This document shows positions 47,508 to 58,624 of a stretch of DNA of 64,000 bases, in pieces (position 1 is the first letter of the stretch; each line of letters begins with the position of its first letter). Below the pieces are notes generated by a model. It had not been told where the DNA came from, did not search any database, and was given only the letters and a program-made list of their open reading frames with translations. This DNA is from Siphlonurus alternatus. Taxonomy: Eukaryota > Arthropoda > Insecta > Ephemeroptera > Siphlonuridae. The stretch lies in NCBI GenBank assembly GCA_949825025.1, contig CATKWE010000031.1, positions 18,388 to 82,387 of the forward strand, in the 5' to 3' direction. A program made the position numbers and the translations under genes.

Positions 47508-47686
47508 GGTGCATTTCCATGGAGCGATGTCAAGTGGGACTTGGTGGGGCGAGAAAAGCGCCACTTTTGCTTCAATCTCTTATGGCAGCTATGTTGGCGA
47601 TAAAATTGCTACCCGCAAGACGAGAAAATCTCTGATTGGCTGCGGTATGTGATTTTCTTGCTTTCCCCGCTCCATGGAAATGCACC
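47508..47686. mobile_element. 179-bp MITE flanked by TTAA within GA-rich DNA
   Basis: GGTGCATTTCCATGGAGCG mirrors CGCTCCATGGAAATGCACC, a perfect 19-bp TIR, with TTAA on both sides (47504-47507 and 47687-47690). Purine-rich sequence resumes after the right flank (AGAGAATAGATAGAGACA). The duplication can be read as TTAA (piggyBac-like) or as a TWA with AGGT ends (Harbinger-like, as in family C). Confidence 0.9.
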
Positions 47687-47824
47687 TTAAAGAGAATAGA
47701 TAGAGACACTCAGAAAGATGAAGGCGCGATTCAGTCACTCCTGATAATGCGAGTTTCTCCACGGGGACTCGCTGCAAGCAGGCAGGTCTGAACATGTAGC
47801 GGCAGTGTGCTAGACACTAACTAA

Positions 47825-48245
47825 AGGCGGATTCACATGGCGACAACGGAGATCGACAAGATTTTGACGTAAAAGCTGTGAAATCCTGTGTGATTCTGCG
47901 GTGGCAAATATCGCGTTAAATTACGATTTTATTTTTTTTATTCGCCAAATATGACCGCCAATGGTTGTAATCAAAGGCGGAATCAGATGGCGATAACGGC
48001 GATGCGACGCGATTTTGACGTAAAGCTGTGAAATCCTATGCGGTGGTGAATTCACCGGGAATCGCGTTAATTGCGATGCTCTTTTTCTTTTATTTGCCAA
48101 GTATGGCCGCCAATGGATGTTACAGCAAGTGCGCATTATTCGCGTCACGTCGCATGATAAAAATCGCCATGTGAATCCACCTTAACAGCGATTACTCATA
48201 ATTCGCATCACGTCGCATGATAAAAATCACCATGTGAATTTGCCT
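47825..48245 (+). mobile_element. Family C MITE (outer), split by another C
   Basis: Begins AGGCGGATTCACATGGCGAC and ends GTGAATTTGCCT, with TAA on both sides (47822-47824 and 48246-48248). The inner copy sits at the GGTTGTAA / ACAGCGATTAC position, inside the CCGCCAATGG...ATTCGC segment. The outer copy is more diverged than the inner one. Confidence 0.88.
47975..48182 (+). mobile_element. Family C MITE (inner), inserted in a C copy
   Basis: A 208-bp element from AGGCGGAATCAGATGGCGAT to GTGAATCCACCT. TAA follows at 48183-48185. The left flank is TAATCA, so the duplication is imperfect or three extra bases lie at the junction. Confidence 0.9.
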
Positions 48246-48463
48246 TAAAATTCACCTTCTTTCATTTCCCTTTGTCCTCCGACTCGTCACAGCAAACTCT
48301 GCTGGATTTTTAAAGCAAAATTTCCTTTTCAGATTGTTTTTCATGTGTGATATTTAAATTAATAGTATATTGTCAAAATAAATTACTTTATAAATATTTG
48401 TTTTGCAACATAAATTAACAAATATTTGCTTATATAAGTTTTAATTACTTCTTCTGTATATAA
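48246..48463. other. No recognisable feature
   Basis: AT-rich single-copy sequence. Confidence 0.4.
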
Positions 48464-48589
48464 TGGGTGCGATTTACGAAGAAGATAGCCAAGTTTCTAA
48501 CCACGTTTAGCTTAACCACGTTTAATTATACCTGTTTTACGTGTTAAACGTGTTTAAAAACTTGGCTAACTTCTTCGTGAATCGCATTC
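48464..48589. mobile_element. Family N MITE, uninterrupted
   Basis: GGGTGCGATTTACGAAGAAG mirrors CTTCTTCGTGAATCGCATTC. The inner arms pair AGCCAAGTTT / AAACTTGGCT and CACGTTTA / TAAACGTG. AAT flanks both ends. Confidence 0.9.
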
Positions 48590-48683
48590 AATAATTATAC
48601 AGAATACGTATTATATAATGAAATATTATACAACAATCTAAAATTTACTTTGAGAAAGACAATGATGACTATGCTTAGAATTG

Positions 48684-48817
48684 TGTACGTACTCTCGTCA
48701 CTTTGGAAAACTTATAACTTGCAGTTATGTTACTCGCAATGTCCCGTACGAATAACACAGGACATCATGATTAACAAGGCTGCAAGTTGGAAATTTTCTG
48801 AGGCGATGAGTCTATAT
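48684..48817. mobile_element. Family G short MITE
   Basis: GTACGTACTCTCGTCACTTT at the left and TTTCTGAGGCGATGAGTC at the right. CATGATTAACAAGGCTGC is the family inner arm. Its right end touches the solo LTR. Confidence 0.78.
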
Positions 48818-50488
48818 TGTAACATAAACATGTTTTGATGTTTATGTTATGTATCACGTCATTGTGCAGCTGGACCACGCACGTGCACATACCTTAACAC
48901 CCCCACCACATTCCCATAAAGATGATGCATCTCTCCCACTCTTCATCATCTTAGTTTCGCATGATACCCCCCACTACTTCCTTGATGCAAGTATTCACAC
49001 AGAGCGTACTTGAGTAGGAGGCCAAAACCCAGCCGGCGCGATCGTCATCTGTCGAGACATTAGCCGTCCGGAATTTAAAAAATAACATGCAATGTAATCG
49101 GGAGGAAATATTTTTTTTTAAATATTTACTTGATATTAATGAAGGTGTCTTGTAGTGCAATAATACTTCAATGTAGTCTCCCGTTTGCTAATTATTTTAT
49201 TTAGTTCATAAATATCATACTTCTTGAGATATAAGACTGTAAAGTTAGGGCGGGAACTTGGTTCTATCTTCCAAGCTTTAGTAATGTATCATGACGTCAC
49301 GAAATATTGAAAATATAAAAGTACTTGAATCAACTTTCATACATTATTTTCGATGTAGTAAATAACTTTACTTGATACATACAAAGTATAGAAAATGCAA
49401 TTAAGTAAAGTGAAAGTCACTCGCTATGAAGAAAGGCTTTCAATGTTCATATGACGTCATCGCCAGTAAACTGACTTTTATTACTTCGCGCATGCCGGCG
49501 CATGCGCAGATGTAACAGAAGTAGCAGAAGTCGGGTTCATAAAAGTTTAATTTAAGTGTATTAATATTGTTTTTGCGTGAAAAAAAAGGTTGTCCAGTAA
49601 GATTAAACTATATTAGAGTTAAACTTGTTTCATTTTGAAAACTCTAGCATACAGCGTAATTGTCGTAAACCGCGACCAAAGTCAAGCCCTCTCCCATTTG
49701 ATTACACGCAAACCTGCTGCTCAGTAGGACGGCTATTGAAAAGTGGGCGCGGTCGTGTTGTGGCCTTCTACTCAAGTTTGCTCTGATTCACATATGATTC
49801 CCCCCACCACTTTCATTGCAAGTGTTAATTGGTCAGCACTGCGCGCATACTCTAAATTCTCAGAATGCTTCGTACATGTGAATCTTTTCACACTGTTTTC
49901 AATGTCACCTTGACAGCTGACACCTGACAGCTGACATGCAGGTGCATCATGCATTCCTTCCCCAATGTCATAATTAAGCAAGCGTCATGTGACGTCATTG
50001 TTAATTTCACTATAAATTCAGTGAGATGAGATTCGAGAAACACAGAGAGAGCGAGACAGGACTGAAGGTGCGAGCACAGAGACACAACAAGGAACACTAG
50101 GTGCGACGCAACACAAGACACCAGGAGCGACACCATCGGCCGTCGCCGACGAGAGTCTTGGGCTCTAGTTACATCGAGTAGCAGCTCATCATGAGGACAC
50201 CGCTCCTCTCAGTGTTCATAATGACTTTCTATTATGTGTAATTTATGTGCGCCTCAAATCTGAATCTTCGACACGGCATTATTTGGTATGTTTTATAAGT
50301 GCTTTCATTCTGACTTTTAATAAATAAAACTCTGTCTAACCCATATGTTTGTTAATTATTTAATAATGGAGTAAAAAGATTCCCTAAAAGTAACGGATAA
50401 CCTCTCGCAGCCAAGCTAAACTTAATAAGTAAATAATGTTTTAAATAATTGAATAAATAAATAAACACCTTTAAAATAATCCGTTACA
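48818..50488 (+). mobile_element. Probable solo LTR of a retrotransposon
   Basis: TGTAAC opens the element and GTTACA closes it, a 6-bp TG...CA inverted end. ATAT flanks both sides (48814-48817 and 50489-50492), consistent with a 4-bp target duplication. A TATA-type CTATAAATTCAGT lies near 50009, and two overlapping AATAAA signals at 50319-50328, giving the U3-R-U5 order expected on the plus strand. The 1671-bp span contains no coding frame and no second LTR or internal region is present. The long U3 contains an inverted pair CTTGAGTAGGAGGCC / GGCCTTCTACTCAAG and several TGACGTCA-type sites. ATAT is low-complexity, so the duplication alone is weak; ends plus signals together are persuasive. 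Confidence 0.66.
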
Positions 50489-50492
50489 ATAT

Positions 50493-50759
50493 ACATGTAT
50501 TGTATATTATAGTTAATATATTGTCAAAATAATTAGGAATGGGCTTGTAAAATAATATTTAATTGCATGGAGAGCGTGCATAAAATATATAATGCTATTT
50601 ACAATAGACAGTAATGGTTGCAATTTTTTTATTTCATTATTAGAAATTATAATTAATTGTAATTTTGTTTAAGCTTACTATACGTGTTGAATAATTGTAT
50701 GTAACTCAGTTCCAACCGATAGGGCTTAATTTAGGGCCTTGGTTGGACTGTATTTGTAC
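50493..50759. other. No recognisable feature
   Basis: AT-rich single-copy sequence. Confidence 0.4.
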
Positions 50760-51455
50760 ACAATTTATTAATAAAAAAATTTAAAAAAAAAATACATAAA
50801 ATTATTATGCTTTTCTGATTTTTTTTTTCAGATTTTTTAAAGTGCGGGAACTAATTAAAAAAAAACATTTAAAATATCTGAATTAGAGTGGTAGAATAGA
50901 ATAGAATAGAATAGAATAGAATAGAATAGAATAGAATAGAATAGAATAGAATAGAATAGAATAGAATAGAATAGAATAGAATAGAATAGAATAGAATAGA
51001 ATAGAATAGAATAGAATAGAATAGAAATGTGCTTTATTGCGGCGAGGTTTAGGCAAGCCCATTCTTACGCCTAACCGCCAAAAGAATACAAATGGGATTT
51101 AGCTGAAAAGAAAACATGTATTCATCGATTATTATACACACATAATACACATCAATTAAACAACAGGTCCAAAGTTTATACTTATAAAGATGTAATAATT
51201 TCTTAAAAAATGTTTTTGCTATCATTATTATCGTAGATAATCGTACAACCTGATAGGACAACCGTGACGTCATCAATAGCCAATCACAGCACGACAAAAT
51301 GACGTCACGGTTGTCCCATCAGCTGTAGCACCCTAATCAAGATGTTTTAAATATTTTTTTAAAATTAGTACCCGCACTCCAAAAAATCTGAAAAAAATTC
51401 AGAAAAGCATAATTTAATGTATACTTTCTAATTATGAAATAAAAAAATGTAACCG
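50760..51455. mobile_element. Family A-like MITE (subtype A'), split by a LINE tail
   Basis: The left arm ATTATGCTTTTCTGATTTTT, CAGATTTTTTAAAGTGCGGG and TCTGAATTAGAGTG is mirrored by CACCCTAATC, GTACCCGCACTCCAAAAAAT and CTGAAAAAAATTCAGAAAAG. The centre (51248-51326) is a hairpin of GACAACCGTGACGTCAT / ATGACGTCACGGTTGTC. It lacks the AGAGGGTGCAAAG blocks of family A proper. Confidence 0.85.
50892..51245 (-). mobile_element. 5'-truncated LINE 3' end with (TATTC)n tail
   Basis: On the minus strand, sequence ending CCGCAATAAAGCACATTTC (an AATAAA signal) runs into about 27 TATTC units (plus-strand AATAG repeats, 50892-51026). Just before the signal is the hairpin GGCGGTTAGGC / GCCTAAACCTCGCC. A minus-strand open frame (51049-51297) ends in the basic RRKNGLA and could retain the C-terminal end of a LINE reading frame, but it spans the insertion junction. 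It interrupts the A' element next to GTGGTA. Confidence 0.72.
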
Positions 51456-51863
51456 TTATTGTCTATTATATACATATATGTTTATGTCTAGTTTTGACAA
51501 ATACCCGCGGTCAAAAGGTTTATTTATAGTTATGTATTAAAATTATTAGCTGGCATGGGCTACATCGAATCCTTTTAAGTTTAAAAACCTTCCCATGTAA
51601 ATTATTAATATACAAATAATTAAAATAACATACACCCACCTACCTGTTTTGAGATGTCTTTGCATACCTCTTAAATAATTAATAAATAGTAAATAATTAA
51701 TATACAACTCAAATAACCTGCTATTTAAGTTTGGTTCCTCCCACTACTTGCTCATTAATTGTATACAAATACTTCAAAGTACCGTTAAAAAAAATTTGTA
51801 GACGATTTTTTTGTATAAACATAAGATATGTATAAATATTAACAAAGTGGTCTAGCCGAATAA
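51456..51863. other. No recognisable feature
   Basis: AT-rich single-copy sequence. Confidence 0.45.
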
Positions 51864-52072
51864 AGGCAGATTCAGATGGTGACAACGGCAATGCGACGCG
51901 ATTTTGACATAAAAGCTGTGAAATCCTATGCGGTGGCGAATTCATCGGGAATCGCGTTAATTACGATGCTCTTTTTCTTTTAATCGCCAAATATGGCTGC
52001 CAATGGATGTTACAGCAAGTGCGCATTATTCGCGTCACTTCGCATTATAAAAATCGTCATGTGAATCCGCCT
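51864..52072 (+). mobile_element. Family C MITE, intact
   Basis: A 209-bp element from AGGCAGATTCAGATGGTGAC to GTGAATCCGCCT, flanked by TAA on both sides (51861-51863 and 52073-52075). Clean example of the family. Confidence 0.94.
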
Positions 52073-52285
52073 TAAGTTTTGAAAAAAGAACATTAAAAAA
52101 ATAAATTAATCTAAAAATAAACGCCTGATAGACTGCAATCTGTTTTACAGCATCATGAACAAAATCGAAATAATTTATCTCTGATTGTACATCTGTGGAC
52201 ATTACAAACTTTACCTTTGCCGCACTTGCTAAAACTGTGCAGCTCTAATAGAGAAGATGCAGATATGCAATTCTGAATGAGGTTA

Positions 52286-52540
52286 AGGAGTATCGACCTC
52301 AATTTTTTTATTGCAGAAATAGATAGAAGGTGCAAAGTTATGCTACCTTGATTTTTTTCTGATTTTTTACAGCCCTGGAAGTATTTTTTAAAAATTATTG
52401 AAAGCCCATTTTGTGACGTCACGTGGTGACAAGTCATATCCTTTTCTTAAGGAGAGATGCCTCGTGACGTCACAAAAATAACATTCAATAATTTTTTAAA
52501 AATACTTCCAGGGCTCTAAAGAATCTGAAAAAAATCAGAG
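52286..52540. mobile_element. Family A MITE, right end truncated
   Basis: GGAGTATCGACCTCAATTTT at the left. GACGTCACGTGG and CTCGTGACGTCAC flank the intact centre CTTTTCTTAAGGAG (about 52441-52454), another empty TTAA site. It breaks off after AAAAATCAGAGTA. Confidence 0.87.
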
Positions 52541-52679
52541 TATGTTCGTGAGCCCTAAATTTTAAGGTTTCTGCATTCGATATTCGTATGCACTTTCGAA
52601 CATCGATAAAAAAAAGTGCAGAAAATGTACATAGGATAGGCTTATGGACAGAATGAACACGACGTATGAATGGAAACTA

Positions 52680-52986
52680 TAATGATTTGTTTTACTACAT
52701 ATTTGCTTAGAGGATCTTTAGGTATTGTCAATTTTTTTCAAATTTTTAAAGCAATCTAACACCCTTAAAATTGAGGGGAAAGACGCTGTGACGTCATAAT
52801 CATGCAATGAATTTCCGTATGCTTGCGTGTTAAATATTTGCATGACTATGACGTCACAGCGTTTTGCAGTACAATTTTGAGGGTGTTAGAGGGTTCAAAA
52901 AAATATAAAAAAATATTGACAATACAAAACTTGAGGTCCTTTATCCAAATATGCAATTAAATATTTAATTAAGGTTGTTCATTCAT
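52680..52986. mobile_element. Family B foldback MITE
   Basis: The left end is eroded. CTAACACCCTTAAAATTGAG pairs with ATTTTGAGGGTGTTAG. GTGACGTCATAATCATGCAA and CATGACTATGACGTCACAGC are the paired palindromes. The right end has TTGAGGTCC...ATCCAAATATGCAATTAA. Confidence 0.88.
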
Positions 52987-53899
52987 ATAGGCCGTGTTTG
53001 TAGTGTCATCAGCCATTGGTTGAAATTTGCAAGGAAGGTTCTTATTGGCTGGAAACGAACTGAAGTACTTCCGAATATTCACGATGAAAACCGAGCCAGT
53101 GTGTTGCTTTTGCAGTTCGAATTTCAGCACTAAATATCCAGCCTTTTCACAACCTGTCTGAAAATTTTTAAAGGGGAAAATTCGAACAGGAAAGTCAAAA
53201 ACTTTGATCCTAAAGGAATGTTAAATTAACTTGACTCTATACTTGTTGCGAGATTTTATATACAGTCCATAATTACTGTTATTACAAGCAAAAATAAACG
53301 TAACAAACATTACGTTAGTTGCTGCTTGTAATTCGACCTGTATACAACGAAACAAAAATAATTATTATTATGTCATCACAAAAAATCACAAAGTCCGAAC
53401 TAATTAACGTGCTATTTAATTAGCATTTTAAATGAGAAATAGATTAATTTGTATATAAATTTCCTTTTTTAAATTATATATGTAATTTGTTAGAATTTTT
53501 GTAAAATGCAATTACAAGTAATTGAAATGAAGTCATACACAAACTATATAATTAACAAACTGTTACCTGAGGGTGTTAGGTAAATATTATATTAAAGTTT
53601 CATGCATTTCATTTTTCTATTAGTGAAATGCTTCAAGGCAAAGTAATTTATTTATAAAAATATTAAATATAAAGTTTACTTTTTTTATCATAAAAAAAAA
53701 CTATGTACATCACAAATAATAATAATGAAGTTATATGTTTACAAAGTGTCATGATATTTTTAAAATAATGAGTCTATTTTTTTGTGTTCACCTTCAATGC
53801 AGAGTAATTTGTAAATTTATTCCAAGCGTTCATGTTATATTTGATATTAAAATACGTAGTCGTTGACAATATTGTATAATAAAATCATATTTTTTGACA
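52987..53899. other. AT-rich spacer; possible dispersed fragment at its start
   Basis: GGCCGTGTTTGTAGTGTCAT and CATTGGTTG near 52990-53020 loosely resemble 56628-56660 (GGTCGTGTTTGTAACGCTAT and CATTGGTTG), followed by TGGCTGG(a)AACGAA-like and TGGCCGAGCCGAA text. The remainder is AT-rich. Confidence 0.4.
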
Positions 53900-54168
53900 A
53901 CGGATACCGAGTCAAAATAAATTTCATCTTTTATTTGCTATTATTAAGCTCTTTCCTCTTCTATTTTTTTCCTAGTTTGCAGCATTTTAGAGAAAAAAAA
54001 AGACGAGGTTACATCGTCTTTCCTCTTATTGAGCATAAAATATTAGAAATATTGTCTCCATTTTATCCTCACTTTGAGAGAGGGAGAAATAATATGTGTT
54101 TTAAAGGTAAAAAGATTAGGTTTGGACGTGTAAATGATGAGTTGAAGACGTAATTTTTCAATTCAGGT
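53900..54168 (+). mobile_element. Family D element
   Basis: ACCGAGTCAAAATAAATTTC at the left and AATTTTTCAATTCAGGT at the right. The interior has TTGAGCATAAAATATTAGAA, TATCCTCACTTTGAGAG and AAAAGATTAGGTTTGGACGT. A 96-codon frame across it is an artefact. Confidence 0.88.
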
Positions 54169-54393
54169 ATTTCTAAATAATTAAACTTATTATTTGAATT
54201 GAATTTTGTTCCTAGCTATTTCAACATTAGTAGCATTACTTAAACGTTTTAAGAAAGAGTTATTTCTTTTTTATTTCTTTCTAATAAATATTTAATATTA
54301 TTCGTTGTAATGCAATTAAAAAAATAATCAAAACAACATATAAAACAAGCCTTATAATGGATGTAAATAATTCTTTAACTTAAATTATTATAA

Positions 54394-54530
54394 GGGGCAT
54401 TCACAAAGCCTTAAGGCCACAATTAAGGCTCAATAATTTAAGACCAGAAATTTTGGGTCTAAAAAACACGTGTAAAATCAAGCTTTAAATTATCGAGCCT
54501 TAAATGTGGCCAAGACTTTGTGAATGCCCC
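54394..54530. mobile_element. Palindromic MITE (137 bp)
   Basis: GGGGCATTCACAAAGCCTTA mirrors the right end CTTTGTGAATGCCCC. The inner arms pair AAGGCCACAATTAAGGCTC with GAGCCTTAAATGTGGCC. Confidence 0.88.
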
Positions 54531-55646
54531 CGAAATGAAACTTTGGTACTGACATTTCTGAACGAAGGTTTTCAAAATTCGATTTCCTTAATCTTTACAA
54601 GTCAACAGTACATTTAAACAATTACATTTTAATTATAATATTTATTATAATCATCAGTTACATCAGTCTTTCTAAAAATAAAATAAATAACAATCCTGAT
54701 TCTTTATAAGAGCAAATTTTAATAACACTTCACTTTCTTTTTGTAAATATATATATTTTTTTCACTTTTAATATCTTCAGGTAAATTATTATGTAACAAT
54801 TATAATTTGCAACAAGAGGTCATTTAATTATCTTAATTGTGCAATTATTATAAAATAAAATGAAAATTGCAACTTAATTCCTCGTGTGTGATATTTGAGA
54901 GGAAACTTCCATATATTTGAAACGTTATTATCTTTCAACAATGACAACAACAATAGCCTGAGGTGAACACGAACGTAATTATAGAGGTTTGAACATGTCG
55001 CCACAGAGCACGCCCACTTTGCTTCCAGTTACGTTTTCTTTGACGTACCAACGACCAATTAGTTTTTCTCTAATGTTCTCGCTAATTAGGACGTATTACC
55101 TCTAATGTTTTTATAGATAAAATTATTTTTTTTAATTAATAATTTAATTAGTAAAGGAAAATTTTTTTTAGAAAAACTTTTAATCATTAATTTTATAAAA
55201 CTCTTATTTATAATATGCTATTTTTTATATTCACGCAAAATTTTAAGAGTGGATAAATAATTAATGTTATATAAAATTTGTAATGTGATATTGAAATTTA
55301 AAAACAGGTCTTGCAGTAAATGTTTTGTAAAAGTTGTATATTTATGTAGCTTCGTTGCAACAATACAACTTATCTTGACCTGAATTTATTAACAATGCAT
55401 CTGGTAAGCTATGCATAGTAAACGAGTGATGCGAGGGAATATTATTCAATTTATATGCACTTTTTTCCAAACTAAAGCTTGTGTTTGAAAAAAAAAAAAA
55501 AAAAAAAAAAAGAAGCTTGACATTATTTTTCCTATTATTCAGTGTAAAATTTTCAAAACTATATTATGTAGTTATAAAATTGAAGCTATATTTTTTACCA
55601 TTAAAATTCTATGAATCAACAAACTCTTATAAAAATTTTCCTACAC

Positions 55647-55681
<35 letters not shown>

Positions 55682-56039
55682 TTTTTATATTTAAAATTAT
55701 ATTATAAACTATGAAATATATTAAAAAAAATGCAGTTACTTTATATTCATGGGAAACACAAATAAAAAATTTAAATAACATTAAATGTTAAAATTTAAAA
55801 AAGTTTCGTTTACTAATTAAATTATTAATTAATAAAAAATCATTTTATATCTAAAAATATTATAGCTGATCTAGTGATCTACGTCCTTAATCAAAAGTTT
55901 GATTTGATAATCTTATGCAACAAATAAAAATGTTAAAATAGTATTAAATGTTGAAATATATATAAATTATATAAATTATAAATTAATTGTTAATTGCATA
56001 TTATAATCATGTTCATTAACTTTACCGCATTACGTCGCT
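54531..56039. other. AT-rich spacer with two poly-A runs
   Basis: Poly-A at 55488-55511 and 55648-55672. No gene, hairpin or family match. Confidence 0.5.
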
Positions 56040-56284
56040 ATAGTTGAAAAAGTACATCTTCAACTCATCCTTTACATATCTAAACCTAATATTTTTACCT
56101 CTAAAACACATCTTATTTTCTCCTCGCTGAAAATGAGGATGAAATGGAAAAAATATTTCTAACATGTTATGTTCAAGAAGACGTAATATCGTCTTTCTTC
56201 CTTTAAAGTGGTACAAAATAGAAAGACTAAAGACGAGAGGGGAGAGCTTAATAGTGAATAAAAGTTGAAATTTATTTCAACTTT
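56040..56284 (-). mobile_element. Family D element
   Basis: TATAGTTGAAAAAGTACATC and TTCAACTCATCCTTTACATA at the left. TTTATTTCAACTTTGG at the right. Internal ATGAGGATGAAATGGAAAAA and ACATGTTATGTTCAAGAAGA. Confidence 0.87.
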
Positions 56285-56489
56285 GGTACATTTTTCCTCA
56301 CCACAAATAGCAAACAAAAATTACGTGACGCTTCTGACCAGCGAGGTATTTTTTCATATTTTGTTGCGACACCTCCTTGGCACCATTACGTCATTCTAAC
56401 GAGGTGAAACAGTCACGTGGCTTGCAGAGGGGGACAAACCGATGACAAATCGAATAACCTCACTCTCTTCTCTCATTTATCCTTTCTCA

Positions 56490-56520
<31 letters not shown>

Positions 56521-56745
56521 GCTCCGTTTCTTTCTTCACTCTCACTCACTTTCTCCTCTGTTCTCTCTCGCTCGCTCTCTGTTTCCCAATAAACCAAATA
56601 CACTAACCGTCACATTTAAATGGCTCATGGTCGTGTTTGTAACGCTATTAGTCATTGGTTGCCGGTTTGTAACGAAGGACATCACTGGCCGAGCCGAATG
56701 ACTCCCGAGTGGTTCCGACCATTTAACAAGCTAAATGTGATGGCT
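56285..56745. other. CT-rich tract and unique sequence
   Basis: A CT-rich block (56461-56585) contains (CT)n at 56499-56520. The following 56600-56740 is mixed-composition sequence with no recognised product. Confidence 0.5.
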
Positions 56746-57491
56746 AATGGAGTATTGTCCTCAATTTTTTTATTGCAGGAATGGAAAGAGTGTGCAAAGT
56801 TATGCTACCCTGATTTTTTTCAGATTTTTTAGAGCCCGGGAACTATTTTTAAAAAATTATTGAAAGTCCTTTTTGTGACGTCACGCGATGGCAAGTCCTA
56901 TCTTTTTCTTAAAGGGGTGCCAAAGTGAATCCTTTTTTTTTACATGTTCGGGAAGCTACGAATTATTCTGATATCCATGTGGCTCAATATTTTCATGCAA
57001 TGCCTAGTTATTTTACAATTAATTATTTAGTTTGAAAAGTGAGTTTGATGACCGTTGGTTAATTCAATTCGGTGCGCTCCAGCAGCAGCCGCTGATACGA
57101 CGAGAATCTCCCGCGAATCGGGGGAACCTCCTCCCGCCCCCTTCTTGTCGTATTACCGGCTGCTGCGGCCGCGGGGATGCTTGAATCAACCAACGGTTTT
57201 CAAACTCACTTTTCAAACTAAATAATTAATTGTAAAATAACTAGGCATTGTACGAAAATATTGAGCCACAGGGATATCAGAATAATTCATAGCTTCCCGA
57301 ATATGTAACAAAAGTATTCACTTTGGTACCCCTTTAAGGAGCGGCGTCTCATGACGTCACAAAAATAACTTTCAATAATTTTTTAAAAATAGTTCCCGGG
57401 CTCTAAAAAATCTGAAAAAAATCAGGGTAGCATAACTTTGCACGCTCTATCCATTTCTGCAATAAAAAAAAATTGAGGACAATACTCCATT
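56746..57491. mobile_element. Family A MITE interrupted by a TTAA element
   Basis: AATGGAGTATTGTCCTCAAT mirrors the right end GAGGACAATACTCCATT. TATGCTACCCTGATTTTTTT pairs with AGGGTAGCATA. TTGTGACGTCACGCG and CATGACGTCACAAAA are the paired palindromes. Removing 56913-57333 plus one TTAA leaves the family centre CTTTTTCTTAAGGAGCGGCG. Confidence 0.93.
56913..57333. mobile_element. 421-bp TTAA-flanked foldback (piggyBac-like MITE)
   Basis: AGGGGTGCCAAAGTGAATCC mirrors ATTCACTTTGGTACCCCT, abutted by TTAA on both sides (56909-56912 and 57334-57337). The arms continue for about 200 bp (GGGAAGCTACGAATTATTCT pairs with AGAATAATTCATAGCTTCCC; ACTAAATAATTAATTGT-type pairs). The GC-rich apex (57070-57175) has GCAGCAGCCG / CGGCTGCTGC around GGGGGAACCTCCTCCCGCCC. 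Confidence 0.94.
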
Positions 57492-57534
57492 GTACATGTT
57501 ACATATTTCTCTCTCTTTTTTTCTCATTCAATCC

Positions 57535-57540
<6 letters not shown>

Positions 57541-57607
<67 letters not shown>

Positions 57608-57612
57608 CTCTC
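57541..57612. repeat. (CT)n microsatellite
   Basis: About 36 CT units with one break near 57603. Confidence 0.96.
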
Positions 57613-58624
57613 TATTATAGTTTATTTTTTTTAAAGAAACAAGATGATGATATAATAAATACCTATATATTTTTTATCGAATTCTAAGAATCTTTCAACT
57701 ACAATAATTGTTTCACATTATAGATAAAAAAAAATGGGTGGTTCTAAATTGGTTCTAGCTTTTCTTGTAATAAAAAATATTATATATAAAAATCATTTCT
57801 TCTTCTTATGATTGCCATTAGGTGTGTAGCACGTTTTTGTTAGTTTGTGTGGTGATATAAGATGTTATTAAAAGTTACTTTTCTAACTAGATGTTATTGG
57901 TATAGAAAGATAACGTCTGATGATAGTAACTTAATTATATGAGCTTATAAGGAGGTCAGATATTTTTTTTTTCGTTTATATTAATAGCCTCCTCTTGTAA
58001 CCGTATCATCTCTAAAAGTGGTGACAGTGTACACTTTCAGATATTACAAATGTTATCTATTAAATTTCATCACCAAGGCTGTGAAAACATGATACACTTA
58101 TCTACTAGAAAAGTGTCGTTCTTACCTATCCAGAATCTATAAATCTGCGTCATTTTGTCTATTTTAGCTGTATTTTTAGCAAGTAGGGCAGTGATAACGT
58201 TAGTAAAGTGCTGAAGTGTAATGAGAGTTTAACACACCGCGATAAGCTTACTCTTATATGAGCTCCCTGAGGCTAGGTAAACTTGTACATTATTGTTAAC
58301 AATGTAAGCAACAACAGAGCAAGTATTACCTCTGATTTTAATCATATGTTTGTATCTTTTTGTTAAGTAGAGTGAGAATCTCTTGTCCTTTTTATTTCTG
58401 AATGAAAATTCTCTTTTTAAAAGACACAATAGTATGTATTGTTGTTATTTTCCTTGGCAGTTCATGTAAAAAAGGTTTCTAAAGTAAAGTAAAAAGCAAC
58501 GTGATTTTCTCTTTATATTTAAGTTATAGGGTTTTAATTAATGTTGTTTCATACATTTTACTATAGAGTAAATAGATAAATAAATTCAGAGTAAATTTGA
58601 TAGTAGAAAATAAATATTTGGAAC
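57613..58624. other. No recognisable feature
   Basis: AT-rich single-copy sequence. Confidence 0.5.
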
